Below, piece by piece: positions 17,630 to 26,334 of a stretch of 64,000 nucleotides of DNA; within the stretch, counting starts at the first letter, position 1; every line of letters begins with the position of its first letter. Below the pieces are notes generated by a model. That model was not told the DNA's origin. It made no database searches and saw only the letters and a list, made by a program, of their open reading frames with translations. The DNA lies in contig CAZJRB010000019.1 of the NCBI GenBank assembly GCA_964547995.1, forward strand, positions 1 to 64,000, in the 5' to 3' direction. The position numbers were made by a program, and so were the translations under genes. The stretch comes from CAZJRB01 sp964547995. Its GTDB lineage: Bacteria; Planctomycetota; Planctomycetia; Pirellulales; Thermoguttaceae.

Positions 17630-19966
17630 TTATACGTCCGTCCACAGGCCGTCGAACTGGAACAGGAAATCGATCATCTCGACGTGCTTTGTGTCGTTTC
17701 CGCCCTTGGTGGAGGATGCCTCGACCCAATCGAAGCCGCCGATCGAGATATCGCTCAGGCCGAAGGACAACAGGGCCCAATCGTCGCTCGCGGTGAGATG
17801 GTCGTCTCCGAGCGAATCGAAGAGCCACGCCCGGTCCTCGCCTCCGCCGGAGGCATCGGCTTCGACAGAATCGAAGAACTTGGCCTGGTTGCAGTACGTG
17901 GCGCCGGACAACACGGCTTCGCCGAGCGAGCCGCGGAAGACGTCGTCCTCCTCCGAATCGAACAACTCGGCCACATCGTGGCCGCCGAGCGAGGCGTCGC
18001 CCCGAATCTCCTCGAACTGCCTGACCCGGTTGACGTAGCCGTCGCCCTGCATGCCTCCTTCGACGGGCGAGGCGTAGAAGGTGTCGTCGTTTTCGGAATC
18101 GAAGAGCATGGCAATGTCATAACCGCCGGCGGGTGCAAAGGCATGGACCTCTTCAAAATACCTCACCAGATTGGAGACGCCGTCGCCGGCCCCGTCCCGG
18201 TACAACGCGGTCTCGGTCGGCGTGGCCCGGAGAATATCGTCGCCGGGCGAATCGTAGATCCTCGCGGTGTCGTGACCGCCTGCCGTGGCAAAAGCGTTTA
18301 TCGAATTGAAGGAGGTCGCCTTCACGGAGAAGCCGTCGCCGGTCAACCGGGCGTATCTTGGCGCGGTAACGAGCATATCGTCGCCGGGCGAGTCGTAGAG
18401 GTTGGCGGTATCGTTGCCGCCGCCCCCGTCTGCTTCGACCGACTCGACCGCCGCAAAGTTGACGGCCCAGCTCTCGCCGATGAGCACCCCCGCATTCGCC
18501 CACAGTTCGAGCGTCTCGTCGCCCGCGGAGCCGGTCAGGATCACCGTGTCTTCGCCACCCAGACCGTCGAACGAAAGGGTGCTGACGGACGGATCAACGG
18601 CCACGGCAACACCGTTGACCGTCAAGACCGAGCCGTCGAGGGTCTCTGCGGCGACGAACTCGAACCGATCGTTGCCTTCGGTGCCCTCGAACATCACGAC
18701 GCCGCTTTCCGTGATGCCCTCCGGGGGAATCGGGCCTGGGGGAAGTGGAAAGGGATCCCAGCCGATCCCCGACATGAAAATCGTTTTCGAGAGCCACGCA
18801 GCCGCGTAGTCCGGGCCGCGGGCCGCATTGGCGGCAAGGATCGCGTCGATAGCGAAGTCGACGCCGGGAACAACAGGGTCAACGCCACCGGAGTTCATGA
18901 GCAACACGACGCTGTCGACCTGCGTGAAGTCCAATAGGGGGTCGATATTGGTGAAGTCAGTAAACGGGCGATATTCCGAGAATGGAACAGTGCCGTCCGA
19001 GTACTGGAATACCCTGTACGGCGGCGGCGTGACAGTTCTTGCCGCAGCATCGGTAACCGTGATTGTATACTCGATGCTGCCCACAAGCCCCGGACCGGGC
19101 GACGGGACTTGCATCCAGTCGAACTCAATCCGGAAACCTTGATTGCCCGCTAGAGTAACCAGGTCGTGGATCGCACCATCGTCATACGTCAATCTTGCCT
19201 GAGTACTATCAGCCCCTCCGAAAGTGTACAGACCGTCGCCGCTCGCCATCGTACCGATCGTCCCGGCAGCACGAACCGGAGAGACGGGATTGGTCACGTT
19301 AACCCATAATTCCCGGTCTGCGAATTCGTCCCCCGGATTCCATGACGGAAGCGTTAAGGGGTTGTCGCGGTAAAGAGGCGGGGGAGGGGGCGGAACGGGC
19401 GCAGGGGGCCAGTCTATGATCGCGTAAGAGTCGAATGGATTCGGCACGTCAAAATCGTCGATGAACAGCATCCCAGTCGTCACAACCACGCCATCAACCA
19501 CGGTGAACGTGTCCGGATTGGCTCCGGCGGTAATGAACGCGCCGGGCGGAACTGCCTCAATGTAGTACGTGGTCCCGCCGCCGAGATCAACCAGCGGCGC
19601 GTCGCCCGGATCATCGGGGTACTGGTAGCTGCCGCCTACCAGGCTCATCGTATCCGCCGGGACCGTCAAAGCCGTGCCATACGGGGTACCGCCGTAGGTG
19701 CCTTGGTATATATTGATCGTAACCGGTTGCGCCTGGGGCGGCACCGTCCACGGCGGATCGCCGGTGATAATCCCATTGTAGTCCACATCCTCGTACACCA
19801 TCCCGCTAATCGAGGCGAGCAGGTTTCGCTGCTCGCACCGCTCAAACCGAAGAAGCCGAGACTCTAAGGCCCGCACCCGGCTGCCGCGGCCGTGATCCTT
19901 GACCGAAAGACCCCGGAAAGGAGAAGTGGCGGAAGAGCAAAGTTGCCGAAATCGTCTGTGCATCAT
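17630..19966 (-). CDS. Large secreted surface protein with LExRxLL N-terminus and acidic GDD-type repeats
   Basis: A 778-residue protein. The N-terminus has no classical signal peptide but carries the LEPR-XLL-like signature LESRLLRFERCEQRNLLASI (about 34-53) common on large planctomycete surface proteins. A SdrD/Cna-B-like domain follows (ISGMVYEDVDYNG..., about 54-150). Next comes a region with FDVPNP and DRELWVNV also found in the PEP-CTERM protein upstream. The C-terminal part (about 420-760) repeats DSPGDD, DSENDD, DSEEDD and DSLGDD units, like the haemolysin-type calcium-binding beta-roll in spirit, but with its own consensus. Probably cell-surface or released, and calcium-binding; the function is unknown. 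Confidence 0.8.
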   Translation of the reverse strand: MMHRRFRQLCSSATSPFRGLSVKDHGRGSRVRALESRLLRFERCEQRNLLASISGMVYEDVDYNGIITGDPPWTVPPQAQPVTINIYQGTYGGTPYGTALTVPADTMSLVGGSYQYPDDPGDAPLVDLGGGTTYYIEAVPPGAFITAGANPDTFTVVDGVVVTTGMLFIDDFDVPNPFDSYAIIDWPPAPVPPPPPPLYRDNPLTLPSWNPGDEFADRELWVNVTNPVSPVRAAGTIGTMASGDGLYTFGGADSTQARLTYDDGAIHDLVTLAGNQGFRIEFDWMQVPSPGPGLVGSIEYTITVTDAAARTVTPPPYRVFQYSDGTVPFSEYRPFTDFTNIDPLLDFTQVDSVVLLMNSGGVDPVVPGVDFAIDAILAANAARGPDYAAAWLSKTIFMSGIGWDPFPLPPGPIPPEGITESGVVMFEGTEGNDRFEFVAAETLDGSVLTVNGVAVAVDPSVSTLSFDGLGGEDTVILTGSAGDETLELWANAGVLIGESWAVNFAAVESVEADGGGGNDTANLYDSPGDDMLVTAPRYARLTGDGFSVKATSFNSINAFATAGGHDTARIYDSPGDDILRATPTETALYRDGAGDGVSNLVRYFEEVHAFAPAGGYDIAMLFDSENDDTFYASPVEGGMQGDGYVNRVRQFEEIRGDASLGGHDVAELFDSEEDDVFRGSLGEAVLSGATYCNQAKFFDSVEADASGGGEDRAWLFDSLGDDHLTASDDWALLSFGLSDISIGGFDWVEASSTKGGNDTKHVEMIDFLFQFDGLWTDV

Positions 19967-20075
19967 TGTTGTCGTCTCTGGAAGTTGTCACCATTCTCGG
20001 TCGGCGGAAGAGTTGCCAAGGGGGGCAAATCCGTGCCGCGGTCACTATTCCGCCGAGGCGGCATCGTGCCAAATC

Positions 20076-20942
20076 TCACCGCTTTCGCCGATAGAATCCG
20101 TACGCGGCAAAAACGGCGATTCCCAGCCCGAGCATCGCCAAGGTCGACGGCTCCGGCACGGCTGCTATCCGGTCCAACGCAAAGTCTACGTTGGGTATCC
20201 CGTCAGCATTGAAAAAGAAAAGTAAACTGTCTATTGCCCCAAAGTCCGCACTTCCCTGCTGCGTGAATTCGGTGAAGGCAACCGAAAGCGTCGTAGGAGT
20301 GGATGAATTGACTGCATAACCCCACCAACTGAGCGAGCCGCCGGTCGGACTGGTCGCGACAATCCCCACCTGTAAACCCCGCGGATCGACTCCGTCCGTG
20401 GAAGCGAAGTTCAACACGAGGCGATCGTTTCCGCCTGCGCGCAGGTTGAAGCCGGTATCCGGATCCCCATCGTTGTCCATATCCCTGGCATTGTTCACCT
20501 CCAACTGTATCGGATTGTAGACCGGGGGTCTCAGTTGCAGAGGATCGGGCGACATCGCGACGCCGTTGCCATCAACTTGACTGTCAAAATCAGATCCATC
20601 GTACTGCAACGTCAATCGCGACCCCGCACGGCCGGCCGTTGCGATCTGGAGCAGACTCTGACCCGAATAGTCGCTGCCGTACATGGATATAACGGACAGG
20701 GGCTCGGCCGTGCCGAGTGTCTCAACCCACATATCGCGTTCCCCAAGCGCGCCTGCGCCGGGTTGCGTGCGGAAAAACCTGTTGGGTGGGGTTGGGTCGC
20801 TGATATTCACGATCCACTGCATAGGGTTCGGGAGATCGAAATCATCAATGACAATGGCACCTTTTGCCCCCGGCGCACAGACCAACAACCACGCAACTGC
20901 GCAAAAAGCTACAACGCCCCTGGCTATTGGTCGAACGTGCAT
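20076..20942 (-). CDS. PEP-CTERM sorting-domain protein
   Basis: A 288-residue exported protein. ATG 20942 is preferred to an in-frame start 9 codons upstream because GGGGTGAG precedes it and it yields a clean signal peptide (VVAFCAVAWLLVCAPGAKGA). The C-terminus is a textbook PEP-CTERM tail: VPEPSTLAMLGLGIAVFAAY then GFYRRKR, i.e. PEP motif, transmembrane segment and basic end, recognised by exosortase in the inner membrane. The middle shares FDLPNP and DMWVET with the adjacent 778-residue protein, so the two are partly related. A candidate exosortase-like protein is encoded at 26335-29100. Confidence 0.9.
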   Translation of the reverse strand: MHVRPIARGVVAFCAVAWLLVCAPGAKGAIVIDDFDLPNPMQWIVNISDPTPPNRFFRTQPGAGALGERDMWVETLGTAEPLSVISMYGSDYSGQSLLQIATAGRAGSRLTLQYDGSDFDSQVDGNGVAMSPDPLQLRPPVYNPIQLEVNNARDMDNDGDPDTGFNLRAGGNDRLVLNFASTDGVDPRGLQVGIVATSPTGGSLSWWGYAVNSSTPTTLSVAFTEFTQQGSADFGAIDSLLFFFNADGIPNVDFALDRIAAVPEPSTLAMLGLGIAVFAAYGFYRRKR

Positions 20943-21231
20943 AAACTCACCCCAGGTTGCACAGCCCACTCAAAAACCGTGCACCCTCTGTCTCGCCCGG
21001 AGTCTAGATCTAAACTACCTTATATGATAGACAATATCACCGATTATTCAAGAACCAATTCCTACCAACCCCCTTGTTATACGATCCTCTCCACCGAGGG
21101 TATGGGAAAAACCCGGGAATACAGATGATGCCCCCCCATTGGGCTTACATGTTGCCGTTCGCATGCAGTATATCCCCGGCCTTCATACCCGCACCTATCG
21201 CACGACCCGCCAAATCCACAATCAAGGCCGA

Positions 21232-22218
21232 TCATGCATGTTGATCGACCGCCTCATCGTCGGCCGGGCGGTGGATCAAGATAATCCCCAGAATCGTCAG
21301 CACCACGCCGAGAACGAGCCACAGGTTCATCGACTCCCTGAAAAATATCCACCCGCCGACGACGGCCATGGCGACCTGTGACGCGTTCAGCACATTGGCA
21401 TGGACAACCGTGGTCATCTCCAAGCCCTTGGAGATCGCCAGAAAGGCGATGAGGTTGAAACTGCCCGCGGCGACCATCCACCCAAACTGCTCGGGCGGGG
21501 TGTTGACCAGTTTTTCGAGCCCCAGCCGATAGACACTCAACGGTCCCAGGCTCACCATGGCCATGCCCGTGATGACGAAAACAACGGCAGAAACGTGTGC
21601 AGTACGGGTGGCATGGCGGATGGCGGTGGTAAGCACGGCGTAGACGAACCCGGCAAAACAAGCGGCCGCGACTGCCAACACGGTCGTCACCGTCTCCGGT
21701 GGGGTTCTGCTGTGAGTTACCGATTCGCTTGCAACACCGGCGCTCATTGTCAGCAGGGGAATGGAAACGATCAGCAGCCCGATAGCTCCGGCCGAGCGGA
21801 GCGAGACGCGTTCGCGCAGAAACACCCGCCCCAACAGTGCTGAGGTAGTGAGCATGACGACGAAGATTGCGGGAATGGTGATCGAAAGGCCGATCACGCC
21901 CAGGGCCCATTGCACCCCCTGGTTTGCCCCAGCCTGGCACACCAGTCCAACAAGCATCAATGCGGCGATGATCCGGATCGCCGGCCATGTCGGCAACCGG
22001 CGAATCGCCCGAACCAACAGCCACGGCCCCACAACCACGACCGTAATCAGCTCCTTGTTGAATGTCGCCCAAGTCGGGTCGCAATCGTCTGCCAGTCGGC
22101 GCATGCAGAAGTTGGTGATCGTATAGCCCACAGCGGAGACCACACAACAGATCGTACCGGCAACGACGGTGCTGAAGCCAAACGGTCGGAGAGGGGCAGG
22201 GGGGGCGGCTCGATTCAC
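21232..22218 (-). CDS. EamA/DMT-superfamily membrane transporter
   Basis: A protein of about 328 residues with some ten transmembrane helices in two halves, as in drug/metabolite transporters with duplicated EamA domains (VSAVGYTITNFCMRRLAD in the first half; ASQVAMAVVGGWIFFRESM near the end is the classic second-half motif). The frame opens further upstream (to 22362), but those 48 codons do not look like a transporter. A TATTAT -10-like box lies within them at 22249-22254, so the GTG at 22218 is chosen. The substrate is not predictable. Confidence 0.8.
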   Translation of the reverse strand: MNRAAPPAPLRPFGFSTVVAGTICCVVSAVGYTITNFCMRRLADDCDPTWATFNKELITVVVVGPWLLVRAIRRLPTWPAIRIIAALMLVGLVCQAGANQGVQWALGVIGLSITIPAIFVVMLTTSALLGRVFLRERVSLRSAGAIGLLIVSIPLLTMSAGVASESVTHSRTPPETVTTVLAVAAACFAGFVYAVLTTAIRHATRTAHVSAVVFVITGMAMVSLGPLSVYRLGLEKLVNTPPEQFGWMVAAGSFNLIAFLAISKGLEMTTVVHANVLNASQVAMAVVGGWIFFRESMNLWLVLGVVLTILGIILIHRPADDEAVDQHA

Positions 22219-22491
22219 GCCCGCTATTCTAAGCGCCGACGGCACGGAATAATAGGGGGAACCACCTTGCCAAACCACCCCCTGTCTTGCACAATATGGA
22301 GGGATATTACTCAAACTGCAAACGGATCGGAACGTTTTGCTTGAAAAACATCGTAGAGACAAGGGGCTGGGGATTGGGGGCTAGGGAAAAACTTTCGCCA
22401 AACAACAGCCCCCAGTCCCTGTTTTCCAGGGCGTATCACGTTTTCACAAACGCTGGCGTTTACAGCTTGAGATATTAGAAAAGGTGATCCG

Positions 22492-23553
22492 ATGAACTCC
22501 CGCGAGCGAGTGCTGACCACTTTCGCCCATCAAGAACCGGACCGCGTGCCGTGCTGGTGCGGGGCCTCGGCCGAGTTCTGGGCAAAGTGCCGGCGGGAAT
22601 TGAATCTCGACGACGAGGGGCTCCGGCTGCGGTTCGGCGACGACTTCCGCCGCGTCTTCTCGCGCTACACGGGCCCGGAGCGGCCGCTGCGGCCCGGGGC
22701 CACCTACATCACCCCCTTCGGAATCGAGCGCGAGGGAATCGGCTACGGGCAACCGATGGATCACCCCTTGGCCGAAGCCGCGCTCGACGAAATCCACGCC
22801 TATCCCTGGCCCGATCCCGGCCAGTGGGACGTGTCGCACATCCGGGGCGAAGCCGAAGCTTACGGCGGCGAGTATGCCATTCTCGGCGGCGAATGGTCGC
22901 CCTTCTGGCACGACCTGATCGACCTGATCGGCATGGAGAACATGTACCTGAAGATGTACGATGCACCCGAGATCATCGACGCGCTGATTGAGCACACGGT
23001 CGATTTCTACTTCGAGGTGACCCGGCGGATTTTCGACGCCGCCGCCGGTGCAATCGACATCTTCTTCATCGGCAACGATTTCGGGAGCCAAAACGGGCCG
23101 CTGCTGGGCGAGGACCTGTTCCGGCGGTTTATTCTGCCCGACCTGAAACGGCTCGTCGATCTGGGGCACGACTACGATCTGAAGGTCATGTTGCACTGTT
23201 GCGGCGGCTTCCGGGAGCTGATCCCGGCGATGATCGAGATCGGGCTCGACGGGCTCCACACCCTCCAGCCGTGCTGCCGCGGCATGGAGCTGCCGGCCCT
23301 GAAGGCCGATTTCGGCGACAAGATCGTGCTGAACGGCGCGATCGATTCGCAACACGTCCTGATCGACGGCACCCCGGAGTCCGTCCGCCGGCAAACCCGC
23401 GAGGTCCTGGACATCATGATGCCCGGCGGCGGCTACATCGCCGGCGCCAGTCATGACACGATCCTCGAAGAAACCCCCGTCGAGAACGTGCTGATGATGT
23501 TCGACACGATCCACGGGTACGGGGTGTACGGAGCTAGGGGACTAGGGGGCTAG
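22492..23553 (+). CDS. Uroporphyrinogen decarboxylase (URO-D) family protein
   Basis: A 353-residue TIM-barrel protein beginning MNSRERVLTTFAHQEPDRVP, typical of the URO-D/methyltransferase superfamily. The metal site HCCGG (H235, C236, C237) is present, but the C-terminal Cys of the MtaA branch is replaced by GASHD, as in the many planctomycete paralogues of unknown substrate. It is probably not HemE. An AAAGGTGATCCG sequence precedes the ATG. The last few residues (GARGLGG) run into a GGGGACTAGGGGGCTAGGG stretch, so the true C-terminus may have been extended by intergenic repeat sequence. Confidence 0.85.
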   Translation: MNSRERVLTTFAHQEPDRVPCWCGASAEFWAKCRRELNLDDEGLRLRFGDDFRRVFSRYTGPERPLRPGATYITPFGIEREGIGYGQPMDHPLAEAALDEIHAYPWPDPGQWDVSHIRGEAEAYGGEYAILGGEWSPFWHDLIDLIGMENMYLKMYDAPEIIDALIEHTVDFYFEVTRRIFDAAAGAIDIFFIGNDFGSQNGPLLGEDLFRRFILPDLKRLVDLGHDYDLKVMLHCCGGFRELIPAMIEIGLDGLHTLQPCCRGMELPALKADFGDKIVLNGAIDSQHVLIDGTPESVRRQTREVLDIMMPGGGYIAGASHDTILEETPVENVLMMFDTIHGYGVYGARGLGG

Positions 23554-23563
23554 GGATTGGGGG

Positions 23564-23705
23564 CTAGTACCTTGTGACAACTGAGATTGTGGGTTGTCGG
23601 GTGCCATGCCCACGCTTGTCGTGGGCATGTTTGCGGGCGTTGCAAAACATGCCCACGGCAAGCGTGGGCATGGCACCCACAATTTCAATGGTCGTACGGT
23701 ACTAG
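23564..23705. repeat. MITE-like palindromic element (copy 1, CTAGTACC ends)
   Basis: The 142-base element is bounded by CTAGTACC (23564-23571) and its inverse GGTACTAG (23698-23705). Nested inside is a 34-base inverted repeat, 23599-23632 against 23645-23678 (GGGTGCCATGCCCACGCTTG...), with one mismatch. A second element with the same ends lies at 32002-32113. No transposase is encoded, so it would be a non-autonomous element or a folded intergenic repeat. Confidence 0.75.
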
Positions 23706-23837
23706 GGAGTCGGGGCATAAAGCCGCGACCGGCGGTCGCGCCTTCGGACCCGCCGCTTGACACTGTTGTCATTGCCGACTTATGGCACACCGACATTTTG
23801 CTGGTCCTCGATGCCGCTGTTGTGATACAATGCGCCT

Positions 23838-24476
23838 ATGGCCGACGCTAATCCCGAGACCATCGTCGAAAAGCCGTCCTTCTGGCAGTTCCAGTTCAAC
23901 CTGCGGACGCTCTTCATCCTGACTGCCGTGTTTGCGCTGGGATTGGGGATGTGGGAGTGGCGCGGGCCGCTGGGGCTCTATTGGTTCGCCCTGGGGTCGG
24001 GGCTCGCGCTGGTCGTCGCCGGCGCGGCCCTGCGCAGAATCTGGTTGATCGTTTTGGGCATCCTCGTGCTCGTCGGGATCGAAGTCGGGTTGCGGTTCTC
24101 AATCGGGCAAACGAGAATCGCCTCGGGCAGCGGCTGGATCAACGTGGCGATTCCGTTTGAGGTGAGCGATGCCGCGACGGGCAAGCCGGTTGAAGACGCC
24201 TTTGTCCGCGTGGCGGCCGGCGCCCAATTTGCCGCCGTGACCGACGCCGACGGATCGGCCCGGGTCGATGCAGAGTTGGTCTTCATCAGCCAGGAGTACC
24301 AATCGCTTTTCGGACGCCTCGGCACGAGTTGGATCGGCTTCGACGGGATCACCGCCCAAGTCGACGCGGAAGGCTACCAACCGGTCAGGTTGCTGCTCGA
24401 CGAGCAACTCGGCCGAAAACACGACATCCGCAAAGACACGCTACCGGCCGTCCGCATCGAGCTGAAGCGGGAGTGA
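23838..24476 (+). CDS. Small membrane protein of unknown function with Ig-like C-terminal domain
   Basis: A 212-residue protein. The N-terminus (FWQFQFNLRTLFILTAVFALGL) is a segment often seen on short planctomycete membrane proteins. There are about three transmembrane helices at 25-42, 46-64 and 68-87. The remainder (about 100-212) looks like a carboxypeptidase-regulatory/Cna-B-type beta sandwich exposed outside: VSDAATGKPVEDAFVRVAAG..., VTDADGSARVDAEL, AEGYQPVRL. No catalytic motif is seen. It ends 71 bases before the DUF1080 gene and may be co-transcribed with it. Confidence 0.65.
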   Translation: MADANPETIVEKPSFWQFQFNLRTLFILTAVFALGLGMWEWRGPLGLYWFALGSGLALVVAGAALRRIWLIVLGILVLVGIEVGLRFSIGQTRIASGSGWINVAIPFEVSDAATGKPVEDAFVRVAAGAQFAAVTDADGSARVDAELVFISQEYQSLFGRLGTSWIGFDGITAQVDAEGYQPVRLLLDEQLGRKHDIRKDTLPAVRIELKRE

Positions 24477-24547
24477 CCGCTGTGTGCGGTGCTTTGCAAT
24501 CGGGCGGCAAATGAGGTACCATGCGAAAAAACCCCAGGAGTTGCCCA

Positions 24548-25240
24548 ATGTCTCTCCCGCGATCAATTCCAGCCGTCTTCGCAGTTCTCTTCGCCGTCGG
24601 GTTGTCTTGCCCGGCGACGGCAATCGCCGACAACAAGAAGCCGAAAGAACAACCCAAGCCCGGCGAGTGGATCGAAATGTTCAACGGCAAGGACCTGACC
24701 GGCTGGGACGCCGCCGGGGGGACAAAGTACAAAGACGGCGGCGAGGAAAAGCCCGTCTGGACCGTCCGGGACGGCATGATCTGCTGTGCCGGCAAGGGCT
24801 ACGGCTTCTTGACCTACGACAAGGAGCTGCGCGACTTCGTCATCCACGTCGAATACCGCATGTCGAAGGGCTGCAACAGCGGCCTGGGGATCCGCGGCAA
24901 GAAGTACAACGGCAAGCGCAACACCCGGGCGTCGACCTCCGGCTACGAGATGCAGATTATCGACGACGCGGGCCGCAAGCCGGGTAACCATTCGAGCGGC
25001 TCGCTCTACCGCTACGTCGCCCCGAAGGAGAACGCCACGCTCCCGGCCGGCGAGTGGAACGTCGTCGAGATCGAGTGCCGCGGCCCGAAAATCCGAATCA
25101 CCATGAACGGCAAACTGATCCACGACGTCGACCAGTCCCAGAACGACAAGATCAAGAAGAAGCCCCTTCAAGGCTACTTCTCGATGCAGAACCACGGACG
25201 GAAGATCGAGTTCCGCAACCTGCGGCTGAAGGAACTGTAG
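24548..25240 (+). CDS. Secreted DUF1080 protein (3-keto-disaccharide hydrolase-type)
   Basis: A 230-residue protein. ATG 24548 is preferred over one 9 codons upstream: AGGAG lies 7 bases before it and a clean signal peptide results (SLPRSIPAVFAVLFAVGLSC, cleaved after ATAIA). The mature protein is one DUF1080 domain, a concanavalin-like beta sandwich: WIEMFNGKDLTGWD at the start, DFVIHVEYRMSKGCNSGLGIRG in the middle, GEWNVVEIECRGPKIRITMNG and GYFSMQNHGRKIEFRNLRLKEL at the end. Characterised members hydrolyse 3-keto-glycosides. Secreted or periplasmic; its exact sugar is unknown. Confidence 0.9.
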   Translation: MSLPRSIPAVFAVLFAVGLSCPATAIADNKKPKEQPKPGEWIEMFNGKDLTGWDAAGGTKYKDGGEEKPVWTVRDGMICCAGKGYGFLTYDKELRDFVIHVEYRMSKGCNSGLGIRGKKYNGKRNTRASTSGYEMQIIDDAGRKPGNHSSGSLYRYVAPKENATLPAGEWNVVEIECRGPKIRITMNGKLIHDVDQSQNDKIKKKPLQGYFSMQNHGRKIEFRNLRLKEL

Positions 25241-25304
25241 GGTAGCCACGGTCGCCGGACCGTGGTTTGAGCGGCCCATCCACGGTCTGGCGACCGTGGC
25301 TACC
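25241..25304. terminator. Long hairpin shared by two convergent genes
   Basis: Arms 25241-25265 and 25280-25304 (GGTAGCCACGGTCGCC.GACCGTGG) pair over 25 bases with about one mismatch around a 14-base loop. The left arm begins right after the DUF1080 stop; the right arm contains the stop of the convergent DUF1559 gene. It may end transcription from both sides, though no U-tract is present; the sequence also looks like a dispersed repeat. Confidence 0.6.
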
Positions 25305-26097
25305 ACTCGCGCTCGTCGCCGGTGTCCAACAGGCGGCGGTAGACCGAATAGTCGATATCCTGGTTGATGAATCGCACGTTGCCGTTGCAGAGTGCAGCGT
25401 TCACGCCGCCGCTGTGGTAGCTTGACGGCCTGGCATATTTGATCTCCTGCGGCCGGTCGCCGGCATCCACACATCGGTTGATCCCGCTGCACGGGCCGGG
25501 CTCCTCGAACGCGACCATGCCGACGTCGGCAATCGTCGTGTCGGTCCAGCGGCCCGCCTGGATGTTCTCGGAGAGAAGCAAGGTGTTTGCCGCGCCGTCG
25601 TGATTCTCGACGTAATCCAAGGAGACTCCCTTGAATTTCATGCAGACGCCGTTATTGACGTCGCCCGACTCGTCCACCACGCCGCAGTTGACGACGTAAG
25701 CCAACGGGCCCGAGTCGCGGACCTCCGGCAGCGGGGGATCGGCCGGGCAGACCAGCGACGGCAAGTAAACCGCTTTTTCCTCGCCGCCTTGCCACGTTTT
25801 CCACAGGTCTTCCTTGTCGAGAAAGGGCAATAACACGACCACCCAACCGGCCTCCGCGAATTCCTCCCCCTCGCCGCTTCCAAGGCGATTGACGTAGCCG
25901 GGAAAACCGGGGTGGAACCCGTCGTACGCCTGCATGGCCTCGGCGAGCTGTTCCTGGTTGTGCAGACACACATTCCGCCGGGCCGCCTCCCTTCCGTTGA
26001 GGAGATACACGACCAGCACGGCCAGCCCGACAAGGGTGATCGCCGCGACGACCACCACCTCGACTCGCTTGACCCCGGAACGATTAGCGGCAGGCAT
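25300..26097 (-). CDS. DUF1559 pseudopilin-like protein
   Basis: A 265-residue protein. The N-terminus has a type IV pilin-like helix (RVEVVVVAAITLVGLAVLVVYLL) with Glu placed as in prepilin cleavage sites, but the usual GFTLVEL is degenerate here (GVKRVEV). After it comes the family hallmark GREAARRNVCLHNQEQLAEAM. Later markers of DUF1559 are PSLVCPADPP, the EN...G.TLLLSENI region and the H-X9-DG-type end SSYHSGGVNAALCNGNVRFI. Family members are abundant in planctomycetes and probably form pseudopilus-like surface structures. The stop lies within the hairpin shared with the DUF1080 gene. Confidence 0.9.
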   Translation of the reverse strand: MPAANRSGVKRVEVVVVAAITLVGLAVLVVYLLNGREAARRNVCLHNQEQLAEAMQAYDGFHPGFPGYVNRLGSGEGEEFAEAGWVVVLLPFLDKEDLWKTWQGGEEKAVYLPSLVCPADPPLPEVRDSGPLAYVVNCGVVDESGDVNNGVCMKFKGVSLDYVENHDGAANTLLLSENIQAGRWTDTTIADVGMVAFEEPGPCSGINRCVDAGDRPQEIKYARPSSYHSGGVNAALCNGNVRFINQDIDYSVYRRLLDTGDEREW

Positions 26098-26179
26098 GAG
26101 AGGTTCTCGTTTTTTTTACGGTTGGTTGATCGTTCGGCAAGAGCTGCAGCGCCTGTTTCTCCGCCCCGTGTTGCGGCTG

Positions 26180-26315
26180 TGATTTTTTGTAGGGTGGGAC
26201 CAGGAGCAAAGCGACGCCGGCCCACCAACGCCAGAAAAAGGCGGCGAATATGGTGGGCCGGCGCGGCCTGAGGGCCGCTGGTCCCACCCTACGGCCTTCA
26301 TTTCCCAAAAAATCA
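26180..26315. repeat. 136-bp nested palindromic element
   Basis: Three concentric inverted repeats are visible: TGATTTTTTG/CAAAAAATCA (26180-26189 and 26306-26315), TAGGGTGGGACCAG/CTGGTCCCACCCTA (26190-26203 and 26278-26291), and CGCCGGCCCACCA/TGGTGGGCCGGCG (26215-26227 and 26251-26263). All pair perfectly. The element lies between the divergently placed DUF1559 start and the stop of the large membrane protein. It is probably a non-autonomous mobile or REP-type element; its A/T-rich ends could also act as a terminator. Confidence 0.8.
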
Positions 26316-26334
26316 TAACCTTGTTGCGGGCAGG

